Position numbers and translations under genes: made by a program. 64,000 bases of DNA from Sphingopyxis yananensis (GTDB taxonomy: Bacteria > Pseudomonadota > Alphaproteobacteria > Sphingomonadales > Sphingomonadaceae), in assembly GCF_020687785.1 (NCBI RefSeq), contig NZ_JAJEWI010000009.1, forward strand, positions 49,764-113,763, written 5' to 3'. The number at the start of each line of letters is the position of its first letter. Positions within the stretch are counted from its first letter, which is position 1. The notes under the pieces are model-generated. The model saw only the letters and a program-made list of their open reading frames with translations. It searched no databases and was not told the DNA's origin. This document shows, piece after piece, positions 52,175 through 59,786 of this stretch.

Positions 52175-52876
52175 TCAGGCCGGTACATCTTCCCGCAGCC
52201 GTGCCATCACCAAGCGCGCTACCAGCGGCGCAGATGCAGGATTTTGTCCTGTTATCAGATTGCCATCCGACGCCACATGGGCACCGAAAGGCTCCGCCGC
52301 AGAGCTATATTTTCCGCCCAGTTCAACCAGTCGACTTTCGGGCAGAACGGGCACAACCTTATCAAATGTTGTCAATTCTTCTTCTTTGTTACTGACAGCC
52401 GTCACTGCGCGGCCAGCAACCAGTGGCGACCCGTCTGCCGCCTGAGCGCTGGTCAGCCCCAAAACCCCATGACACACGCCGGACACGATACCTCCTGCAC
52501 GGTCAATGGCTTCGGCTAGACGGCGTACATCGGCATCGACAGGAAAATCCCAGGCCGCACCGGCCCCACCGACATAATAGACAGCAGCGAAACCATCCGC
52601 CGTAATATCGGCAAGACGAGGCGTCGATGCCAAAGCTGAAGAGGCCGCCTCGTCAGCCTGAAAACGTTTGCCAGCATCCGTCAGCCAAGGATCATCCAAG
52701 CTGGCGGGGTCCAGAGGTGCAGCACCGCCGTTCACTGACGCCAGTTGCACCGTATAACCGGCATCGACCAGCACATAATAAGCTGCAGCCAGTTCCTCCA
52801 GCCATGTTCCGGTTTTTTGCCCAGTGTCGCCAAGGTCTGCATGCGAGGTTAAAACAAACAGGACGGAAGCAGCCAT
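52175..52876 (-). CDS. DJ-1/PfpI-family protein
   Basis: A 233-residue protein of the type-1 glutamine-amidotransferase-like fold. The nucleophile Cys sits in GIVSGVCHGVLGL, with AAVYYVGGAGAAWDFPVD before it. It opens SVLFVLTSHADLGDTGQKTGTWLEELAAAYYVLVDAGY, a pattern common to Hsp31/PfpI glyoxalase-III and chaperone-type members. The exact activity (glyoxalase, deglycase, hydratase) cannot be told. A G-rich site identical to that before the Rieske unit lies 62 bases upstream of the start, which suggests coregulation. It precedes the MalT-like gene on the same strand. Confidence 0.86.
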   Translation of the reverse strand: MAASVLFVLTSHADLGDTGQKTGTWLEELAAAYYVLVDAGYTVQLASVNGGAAPLDPASLDDPWLTDAGKRFQADEAASSALASTPRLADITADGFAAVYYVGGAGAAWDFPVDADVRRLAEAIDRAGGIVSGVCHGVLGLTSAQAADGSPLVAGRAVTAVSNKEEELTTFDKVVPVLPESRLVELGGKYSSAAEPFGAHVASDGNLITGQNPASAPLVARLVMARLREDVPA

Positions 52877-52938
52877 AGAAAATATCCCTTAAACCATTGA
52901 TCATCATTAAACTGCACGGCAACATAGTGCCTGACAGC

Positions 52939-52954
52939 CCAACCAAAGGGGGGA
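52939..52954 (-). promoter_or_regulatory. G-rich regulator site upstream of the DJ-1 gene
   Basis: CCAACCAAAGGGGGGA, the same 16 bases as at 44782-44797 and in the same orientation relative to the downstream minus-strand gene. The next bases (TATTGGG) differ from the other copy. Confidence 0.55.
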
Positions 52955-53013
52955 TATTGGGAAGAGAGGATGAAATTCATTCTCGCCCCGCCACAGCGAT
53001 GCTCAGCCACCAC

Positions 53014-53484
53014 TCACCAAAGCAAGGGCAGCTCCGTGGTCGACTTAATTTCAGATAGGGCGACCATCGAATTAATTTCCTGCACACCCGGCACACGAGA
53101 GAGGCGTTCAAAGAAGAAGCGCTCATAGGCTTCGATATCTTCTGTAATGATGCGCAGCATAAAATCCACCGATCCCATCAGAACAAAACAGTCCATCACC
53201 TCGGGAAACTCTTTGATTGCATCAGTGAAATCCGACAGATTGCTACGCCCCACTGTCGTCAGCTTCACCTGTGCAAACACATGCGTCTTCAGCCCGATCT
53301 TTCTGCGATCCAGCAGGCTGACCTGCGCTTTTATATATCCTGCATCCTTTATTCGCTGAACACGGCGCCAGCATGGCGCCTGCGACAAGCCAATCTCCTC
53401 CGCTATTTCGGTCATCGGCCGTGAGGAATCCCGCTGCAACAGCATCAGGATTTTCTTATCTATGGCATCTAAAAAATCTGGCAT
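53014..53484 (-). CDS. Lrp/AsnC-family regulator, BkdR-like
   Basis: A 156-residue Lrp-type regulator. The helix-turn-helix is in DAIDKKILMLLQRDSSRPMTEIAEEIGLSQAPCWRRVQRIKDAGYI, and the C-terminal RAM domain (about residues 70-150) includes VMDCFVLMGSVDFMLRIITEDIEAYERFFFERLSRVPGV. It is divergent from the leucine dehydrogenase-type gene and the branched-chain oxoacid dehydrogenase genes, the arrangement seen for BkdR, which activates bkd genes in response to branched-chain amino acids. The 122-base divergent interval is AT-rich. Confidence 0.9.
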   Translation of the reverse strand: MPDFLDAIDKKILMLLQRDSSRPMTEIAEEIGLSQAPCWRRVQRIKDAGYIKAQVSLLDRRKIGLKTHVFAQVKLTTVGRSNLSDFTDAIKEFPEVMDCFVLMGSVDFMLRIITEDIEAYERFFFERLSRVPGVQEINSMVALSEIKSTTELPLLW

Positions 53485-53606
53485 TAATAATTCTCATTTT
53501 ACCTATAAAGTAGATTATCAATGCCAGATATATCAATATCGAGCGTAAAAAAGCAATTTTTATCAAAACATCCCATGGTATCTCTTTTCGTAACAGGAGA
53601 GAGAAA

Positions 53607-54665
53607 TTGGTACATGATCCGCATAAAATGTCCGACCTGCAGGAACGCCTTCACCTGATCAGGGATGACAATTCTGACATCTGCGGCGTTATCGCCATCC
53701 ATTCCACAGCATTGGGTCCCGCCGCAGGCGGATGCCGCCTTTGGCATTATGCTTCTGATCAGAATATGATTGAAGATGCAGTGCGTCTGGCCCGTGGGAT
53801 GAGCTATAAAAATGCCTTGGCGGGACTACCCTTTGGTGGCGGCAAAGCCGTCTTACGCAAACCCGACGAACCATTTGACCGGACAGCTCTTTTTCGCCTT
53901 TTTGGTCGCTCGGTCGAAGAACTACAGGGCGAATATATCACGGCAGAAGATGTCGGCACTGGCATCTCCGATATGCGCACAGTCCGGCAGCAGACATATT
54001 ATGTCGCGGGATTAGAGCAGCACGGCGGCCGCGCGGGCGGAGACCCATCGCCATGGACCTCGCTCGGCGTTTTTGAAGCCATGAAAATAGCCGCTCGGAT
54101 TCGTTTCGGTTCGGATCTGAAAGGGCTGAGAGTGGCCGTGCAGGGCGTCGGCAATGTCGGTGCGGGCCTGTGCCGTCTCCTTCATCGGGCAGGCGCGAAA
54201 CTAATCATCGCCGATATTGACACCGAAAAGGCTGCAGCTCTCGCCGAAGAACTGGGTGCCCATCACCTCAACGTCGATGAAATTCTAAGGGTGGATGCAG
54301 AGATTTTCGCGCCCTGTGCATTGGGCGCTGTGCTGAATGAAAAAACGATTCCCACTCTCCGGGTCGGACTGATTTGTGGCGCTGCCAACAACCAGCTAGC
54401 AACCGAAGCAGACGGCGAAGCCCTGATGCAACGCGCCATCAGCTATGCACCAGATTATGTCGTCAATGCCGGCGGCATCATCAACGTCGCAGCAGAATAT
54501 CTGGGCGAAAGCGACGACCAGGTGGAAAACAGGGTATTGCAAATCGGCAATCGTCTGGCTCGCATCCTCCAAATCGCGGCGGATGAGCATACGCCACCTC
54601 ATGTGGTGGCTGACAGAATGGCCCAACAGATTATTGCGGAAAGGCGGATGGCAGCGGCAAGCTGA
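53607..54665 (+). CDS. Leucine-dehydrogenase-type amino acid dehydrogenase
   Basis: A 352-residue Glu/Leu/Phe/Val dehydrogenase. The substrate-domain lysines are in GMSYKNALAGLPFGGGKAVL, with GPAAGGCRLW earlier. The NAD domain has VAVQGVGNVGAGLCRLLHRAG. The length matches leucine dehydrogenases rather than glutamate dehydrogenases. It would deaminate leucine, valine or isoleucine to the 2-oxoacids used by the downstream dehydrogenase complex. TTG 53607 is chosen because AGGAGAG lies five bases upstream; ATG 53628 is too far from any ribosome site. A 267-base gap follows before the E1 alpha gene. Confidence 0.9.
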   Translation: MVHDPHKMSDLQERLHLIRDDNSDICGVIAIHSTALGPAAGGCRLWHYASDQNMIEDAVRLARGMSYKNALAGLPFGGGKAVLRKPDEPFDRTALFRLFGRSVEELQGEYITAEDVGTGISDMRTVRQQTYYVAGLEQHGGRAGGDPSPWTSLGVFEAMKIAARIRFGSDLKGLRVAVQGVGNVGAGLCRLLHRAGAKLIIADIDTEKAAALAEELGAHHLNVDEILRVDAEIFAPCALGAVLNEKTIPTLRVGLICGAANNQLATEADGEALMQRAISYAPDYVVNAGGIINVAAEYLGESDDQVENRVLQIGNRLARILQIAADEHTPPHVVADRMAQQIIAERRMAAAS

Positions 54666-54932
54666 TGCACTTCCATCAATTTGTCATCCGCACCGCGATA
54701 TCCCCACATATCTTATTGCGACTGGTCAATCATTTTGCGCAGCGCAACCTGATTCCTTCGACGATCACATGTCAAACAGAAGCAGGCTAGATGGTGGTGG
54801 TCATTATCCAGTCGTGCCTTTCCGCCAATGTCGCGGCCAGCATAGCCGAAATAATCCGTTCCAGCGTGATGGTCGATCGCGTGGAAGTTTCCACAAATAA
54901 CTGATTTATTTTTCCGAACAGGATTGCTGACC

Positions 54933-56162
54933 ATGCTTCAAAACAGCAGCGGACTTTATGTGCCGGAACCCCTTTTCCGCCCCGGCGATCATCCCAGTTT
55001 TTCAGATCTACCCATCCCGCTTGCAGGCACGGTCGAGCGACCTCCAGTGGATATTCACCCCGATCATATCCGCGATCTGGCTTATGCACTGATCCGCGTT
55101 ATGAACGATGATCATCAGGCCATCGGTCCTTGGAACCCGCTGCTCGATAGCGATTTTCTGATCAGGGGCCTGCGCGCGATGATGCTGACGCGCGCATATG
55201 ATGCCCGTATGCTGCGGGTTCAGCGCCAAGGCAAAAGCAGTTTCTATATGAAATGCACCGGTGAAGAAGCCGTGGCCGTTGCGGCAGCGCTGGCACTTGA
55301 AAAAGCCGACATGTGTTTTCCAACCTACCGCCAGCAGGGTCTGCTGATCGCGCGTGAATGGCCACTCGAAGATATGATGAATCAGGTCTATTCCAACAGC
55401 CGAGATCGGCTGAAGGGTCGCCAGATGCCGGTTTTCTATTCCAGCCGGGAAGCTGGCTTTTTCTCCATCTCTGGCAATCTTGGCACACAATATAGTCAGG
55501 CTGTCGGATGGGCGATGGCTGCTGCGGCAGATCAGGATCGCCGGATCGCCGCCGCGTGGATCGGTGATGGAGCGACGGCAGAAGGCGATTTTCATTACGC
55601 CCTCACCTTTGCCAGTGTTTATCAGGCGCCGGTTATCCTCAACATCGTCAATAATCAGTGGGCCATTTCCTCCTTCGCCGGAATAGCAGGCGGTGAACGC
55701 ACCACATTTGCAGCCCGCGGACTTGGCTTTGGCATTCCTTCCCTACGCGTGGACGGTAATGATTTTCTGGCCGTTTTCGCAGCCACCGCATGGGCCGCAG
55801 AGCGAGCGCGGGCCGGAATGGGCCCAACGGTGATAGAGCATTTCACGTATCGGGCAGAGGGGCATTCCACATCAGATGATCCAGGGAAATATCGCCCTAT
55901 GGAGGAACCGAACGCTTGGCCGCTTGGCGATCCGATTGAACGACTGAAAGCCCATCTGATCTCTCGCGGTGCCTGGAGCATAGCAGCCCATGATGCGCTG
56001 CAAAAACAACTGGAAACAGAGGTGCGCGCAGCAGGCAAAGCCTCAGAAAGCCATGGCACGCTGAAGGAAGGTGAGCGTCTGCCGCCATCCAGCATGTTCG
56101 ATGATGTTTATAAAATTATGCCGCCGCATCTGGAAGCGCAGCGCAAACAGGCAGGATATTAA
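54933..56162 (+). CDS. bkdA1: Branched-chain 2-oxoacid dehydrogenase E1, alpha subunit
   Basis: A 409-residue thiamine-diphosphate-dependent decarboxylase subunit, the same length class as Pseudomonas BkdA1. Recognised parts are the N-terminal YVPEPLFRPG and PPVDI, MCFPTYRQQGLLIAREWPL, YSSREAGFFSISGNLGTQYSQAVGWAMA, the TPP-binding WIGDGATAEGDFHYALTFASVYQAPVILNIVNNQWAIS and the phosphorylation-loop-like YRAEGHSTSDDPGKYRP. ATG 54933 has AGGA nine bases upstream. The E1 beta gene begins three bases after the stop. Confidence 0.95.
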   Translation: MLQNSSGLYVPEPLFRPGDHPSFSDLPIPLAGTVERPPVDIHPDHIRDLAYALIRVMNDDHQAIGPWNPLLDSDFLIRGLRAMMLTRAYDARMLRVQRQGKSSFYMKCTGEEAVAVAAALALEKADMCFPTYRQQGLLIAREWPLEDMMNQVYSNSRDRLKGRQMPVFYSSREAGFFSISGNLGTQYSQAVGWAMAAAADQDRRIAAAWIGDGATAEGDFHYALTFASVYQAPVILNIVNNQWAISSFAGIAGGERTTFAARGLGFGIPSLRVDGNDFLAVFAATAWAAERARAGMGPTVIEHFTYRAEGHSTSDDPGKYRPMEEPNAWPLGDPIERLKAHLISRGAWSIAAHDALQKQLETEVRAAGKASESHGTLKEGERLPPSSMFDDVYKIMPPHLEAQRKQAGY

Positions 56163-56165
56163 ATC

Positions 56166-57179
56166 ATGGCACATAAAAATATGATCGAAGCCATCAACAG
56201 CGCGATGGATGTTGCGTTACATCACGATCCTGCTGTTATCATATTCGGTCAGGATGTCGGCTATTTTGGCGGTGTTTTCCGAGCCACCGACGGCCTGCAA
56301 CGCACCCATGGCGCCGCACGCGTTTTCGATGCGCCCATATCCGAAGGCGGTATTGTTGCGGTGGCCGTTGGAATGGGGGCCTATGGCAAGCGGCCGGTGG
56401 TCGAAATTCAGTTTGCTGACTATATTTATCCTGCTGCAGATCAGTTGATTTCAGAAGCGGCCCGTATGCGCTATCGCACGGCTGGCGAATGGTGGTCCCC
56501 GATTACCGTTCGCAGTCCCTATGGCGGCGGTATCTATGGCGGCCAGACACACAGCCAGTCCCCAGAAGGCGTGTTCACGCATGTAGCTGGTTTAAAAACG
56601 GTAATTCCCTCTAATCCTTATGATGCGAAAGGACTGTTAATCGCTGCGATTGAAGATGATGACCCGGTGCTGTTTTTCGAACCGAAGCGCCTCTACAACG
56701 GTCCTTTTGATGGTCATCATGACCGGCCTGTGCAATCTTGGGCTGGGCACGCGGACAGCGAAGTGCCCGATGGCCATTATACCGTGCCGTTGGGCAAGGC
56801 GAAAATCGTCCGTGCTGGCCGGGCCGTAACCGTGCTGGCTTATGGCACTATGGTGCATGTCGCCCTTGCCGCCGCCGCGGACACCGGCATTGACGCAGAA
56901 ATCATTGATCTGCGCACGCTGGTTCCACTTGATCTGGAAAGCATTACGCAATCTGTTCTTAAAACCGGCCGCTGCGTGATTGTTCATGAAGCGACACGCA
57001 CCTGCGGCTTTGGCGCTGAACTGGTCGCGCTGGTGCAGGAACATTGCTTTTATGATCTGGAAGCCCCGCTGGAACGGGTGACGGGTTGGGACACACCCTA
57101 TCCCCATGCGTTTGAATGGGAATATTTTCCGGGCCCCGCTCGGGTTGGCGAAGCTTTGAAACGCGTGGTGGAGGTCTGA
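56166..57179 (+). CDS. bkdA2: Branched-chain 2-oxoacid dehydrogenase E1, beta subunit
   Basis: A 337-residue transketolase-like beta subunit that completes the TPP site with E1 alpha. Visible features are MIEAINSAMDVALHHDPAVIIFGQDVGYFGGVFRATDGLQ, the FDAPISEGGIVAVAVGMGAYGKRPVVEIQFADYIYPA region, GGQTHSQSPEGVFTHVAGLKTVIPS, and the C-terminal EHCFYDLEAPLERVTGWDTPYPH. It is spaced three bases from E1 alpha and two from E2, so the three genes form a tight operon. Confidence 0.96.
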   Translation: MAHKNMIEAINSAMDVALHHDPAVIIFGQDVGYFGGVFRATDGLQRTHGAARVFDAPISEGGIVAVAVGMGAYGKRPVVEIQFADYIYPAADQLISEAARMRYRTAGEWWSPITVRSPYGGGIYGGQTHSQSPEGVFTHVAGLKTVIPSNPYDAKGLLIAAIEDDDPVLFFEPKRLYNGPFDGHHDRPVQSWAGHADSEVPDGHYTVPLGKAKIVRAGRAVTVLAYGTMVHVALAAAADTGIDAEIIDLRTLVPLDLESITQSVLKTGRCVIVHEATRTCGFGAELVALVQEHCFYDLEAPLERVTGWDTPYPHAFEWEYFPGPARVGEALKRVVEV

Positions 57180-57181
57180 TC

Positions 57182-58468
57182 ATGGCGCATCACATTTTTA
57201 AGCTGCCAGATATTGGCGAAGGAACAGCCGAGGCAGAACTGGTCGCATGGCATGTCACCATCGGCGATCTGGTAGAAGAAGATCAGCCTGTCGCCGATGT
57301 GATGACAGACAAAGCCACCGTCGAATTGACGGCACCAGTGAGCGGCCGCATTTTGGCTCTCCATGGAACGTTGGGGGAACCATCGCAGGTCGGATCGCCT
57401 TTAATCGAATTTGAAACAGAAGCGACTGCAGAAACAGAAATTTCACAACCCGTTGCCGCATCGGCAGGCTTGCCAACACGGGATGCTACCGATGAGGGGG
57501 CAACGACAATTGCGGCCATTCCCGTTGCTATATCCCATCAAGAAAAATCCAACCCCGTTGATCCAGCGGCGACACGTCCCAAAACCACGCCAGCGGTTCG
57601 CGCTCGTGCCGCTAAAGCCGGTGTCAATCTGGCAGATATTCGCGGCAGCGGTCCGCAAGGACGCATCCGTCAGGCCGATCTTGATGCCTATCTGAACGGC
57701 GAAAGCCGCAAAGTCGGGCAACCCTCACCTGCGGCCCTACCTCCATCAGCCACCACAGCCTCTTCTACGCTCGATTATCGCGAAGTGAAGCTTACAGGAT
57801 TGCGGAGAAAAATTGCAGAGAAGATGGAAATATCAAGCCGCACTATTCCACATTTCGCTTATATCGAAGAAGTGGATGTAACGGAGCTTGAAGATGTACG
57901 CCTATCCCTCAACACACGCTATAATGGCTCCCGCCCGAAGCTTACATTCCTGCCATTTCTGATCCGAGCCATGGCGCAAATCCTGCCGCGCTATGAACAG
58001 ATCAACGCCACCTATAATGATGAAAGCGGCATTGTTCGCTATCATGCCCCGCTGCACGTCGGAATCGCAACGCAAACGGACAACGGCCTGATCGTTCCCG
58101 TGCTCAAAAATGCCGAAAAGCTTAGCATTTGGGATATGGCAGAAGAAATCTCCCGTCTTGCCTCTGCCACCCGGAACGGACAGGCTCGCAAGGAGGAACT
58201 TGGAGGATCAAGCATCACCATCACCAGCCTCGGAACGCTTGGCGGACTCGCAACCACGCCGGTTATCAATGCGCCGGAGGTTGCCATTATCGGCCCTAAC
58301 CGGATCGTCGAACGCCCAATAGCACGCGCTGGCAGCGTGGAACTTCGAAAAATGATGAATATTTCATCCTCTTTCGATCACCGCGTCGTCGACGGTTATG
58401 ATGCGGCCCAATTCATTCAGGAATTGCGAAGTCTGCTAGAAAACCCACTGGCCCTTCTCGCGGGATAG
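57182..58468 (+). CDS. bkdB: Dihydrolipoyl acyltransferase E2 of the branched-chain complex
   Basis: A 428-residue core protein. The lipoyl domain (residues 1-80) has the modified lysine in MTDKATVEL. The peripheral-subunit-binding domain is near residue 140 (AVRARAAKAGVNLADIRGSGPQGRIRQADL). The catalytic acyltransferase domain ends with the HRVVDGYDAAQFI active site, with His and Asp. It transfers the branched acyl group to CoA. ATG 57182 starts two bases after E1 beta; the frame is open upstream but overlaps that gene. No E3 (lipoamide dehydrogenase) gene follows, so E3 must be shared from elsewhere. Confidence 0.95.
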   Translation: MAHHIFKLPDIGEGTAEAELVAWHVTIGDLVEEDQPVADVMTDKATVELTAPVSGRILALHGTLGEPSQVGSPLIEFETEATAETEISQPVAASAGLPTRDATDEGATTIAAIPVAISHQEKSNPVDPAATRPKTTPAVRARAAKAGVNLADIRGSGPQGRIRQADLDAYLNGESRKVGQPSPAALPPSATTASSTLDYREVKLTGLRRKIAEKMEISSRTIPHFAYIEEVDVTELEDVRLSLNTRYNGSRPKLTFLPFLIRAMAQILPRYEQINATYNDESGIVRYHAPLHVGIATQTDNGLIVPVLKNAEKLSIWDMAEEISRLASATRNGQARKEELGGSSITITSLGTLGGLATTPVINAPEVAIIGPNRIVERPIARAGSVELRKMMNISSSFDHRVVDGYDAAQFIQELRSLLENPLALLAG

Positions 58469-58639
58469 TAGCGTCTGAGTGGTGATGCATTACACGGCGT
58501 GAGGCCCTGAGTATCTTGAGCCGCCACGCAAAGGCAAACCGCCATAAAGTCGCTGAGCTGTGTGCCCATCTATTCGCGGGCAATATAGACAAAGCCGTTT
58601 GCATCCCGATCCGTGCCCACCGGTGCCTCCTATTTTCTT

Positions 58640-58884
58640 TTAGAAGCCGCATCCCAATCATTTGGGCCTTGGCGCCGGGCGTCATCTCGTGCTCGGCACC
58701 AATCCGCCACCCCCACATCAGCTTATCGCCCAATGGCAAAAAGCTTGTCCTTCGCTGCCAACCGATATTTGAAAGACGACAACTTTGAACCATTGGGACG
58801 GACCACCAAATAAAGACCTCCGCCCCTCGGCATTCATATAAAGACTTGTAACGGTTTTGCGCCTTCCATGTCTGCGGTCGCCAT
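58640..58884 (-). pseudogene. Relic of a P4-type tyrosine integrase (N-terminal domain)
   Basis: On the minus strand, ATG 58884 opens MATADMEGAKP; then, after an in-frame stop and a frame shift, GGGLYLVVRPNGSKLSSFKYR continues as LAAKDKLFAIGR, stop, and then ADVGVADWCRARDDARRQ. This order matches the arm-binding domain of P4-like integrases (ADGGGLYLxVxPxGSKxW, KxKLxxxGxYPxVSLAxARxxRDEAR). The catalytic domain is missing. It is clearly non-functional. It lies beside a tRNA-Gly 3'-end-like sequence, as expected for island integrases that use tRNA genes. Confidence 0.7.
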
Positions 58885-59762
58885 TTTGCCGATACGGACT
58901 GCTACCAACGCAAGAATATATTCGCTGCCCGCCGTTGCGACCGCCCGCGTTTTTGCACCATCTGCTTCCGCTTGATGCAATATTCTTCAGTGATTGCAGA
59001 AAAGCTGTCTGCGGCCTTCTGCTTGGGCACAAGGCTTCGCGCGCTGCCTTTCCTAGTAAGGGTCTTTGCTCACACCAGACCTGCGCACGCTTCATCCCGC
59101 ATCCGTCGAGCGTAGCTTAAACTGGCATCAGGATAGCGCCCGCTCGGCATCAATGTTTCTCTACCATCCACTCAATATTTGAGGTGCCAAAGCTTCCCCC
59201 AGAAGGATCTAACGGTAAGCAAGCGAGCGCGAACAGCTACGGCCGCTCCATGCTTTATTATCTGCAATTTTGGGGAAGTGTCCTGACGTTAATGAACGAT
59301 AGTGGACACAATATTGGAGCGGGTAGCGGGAATACCGGCTCTAAAGCTATGAATTGAAATGGAAAAAATTTCTTAAATTTTTAAGAAAATGTAGCCCCGA
59401 CACCAGCCCCGACGACCATTTATGGGTGCGGTTCGACACCTAAACAGGGAATCTGAGACTCCTTAAACACTACTGATTCGTCTTGAGCAAGATATTTTTT
59501 GCGTGATTTTTGGATCACCATGGCAGCCCATAATCCCAACCATCTCTTCAGACAGAACCCGAGAAATTTAATCTATTTCAGAACTACGCCCCTACGATCA
59601 AAGTGAGCTCCGCAGGTAATTACATTCTGCTGTTGGGCCGATAGGCGAATGTCCAGATTGGAGCCTGATCGCGGGGATAGCAGACGCTCACGCGGCGTCG
59701 GCTGCCGACCAGGTATCACCGTTCCCCCGTGATAGCGCGAACGACCGGATCTGACAGGAGCC
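58885..59762. other. Non-coding, decayed region left of the IS66 element
   Basis: Together with 58469-58639, this region has no supported gene. Open frames on both strands are short and unlike any family. It contains the tRNA-Gly-like attachment sequence and an A/T-rich patch at 59340-59390. Taken with the integrase relic, it looks like the worn boundary of a former genomic island. Confidence 0.55.
59315..59333 (-). other. Attachment-site-like 3' end of a tRNA-Gly gene
   Basis: TGGAGCGGGTAGCGGGAAT, read on the minus strand, is ATTCCCGCTACCCGCTCCA, the expected T-arm/acceptor/CCA end of a bacterial tRNA-Gly. The match stops after 19 bases and no tRNA body follows, so it is a duplicated 3' end, not a tRNA gene. 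It lies 431 bases upstream of the integrase relic, oriented as usual for tRNA-integrated elements. Confidence 0.5.
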
Positions 59763-59786
59763 GTAAGCGTATTCTGGAAGCCGCGG

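Noticed and set aside
58413..59120. Open frames of 70-126 codons on both strands right of bkdB
   Set aside because: They overlap each other in several frames and cross the integrase relic; none has a coherent family resemblance.
59315..59390. A complete tRNA-Gly gene
   Set aside because: Only the 19 bases of the 3' end match; the anticodon and D arms are absent.
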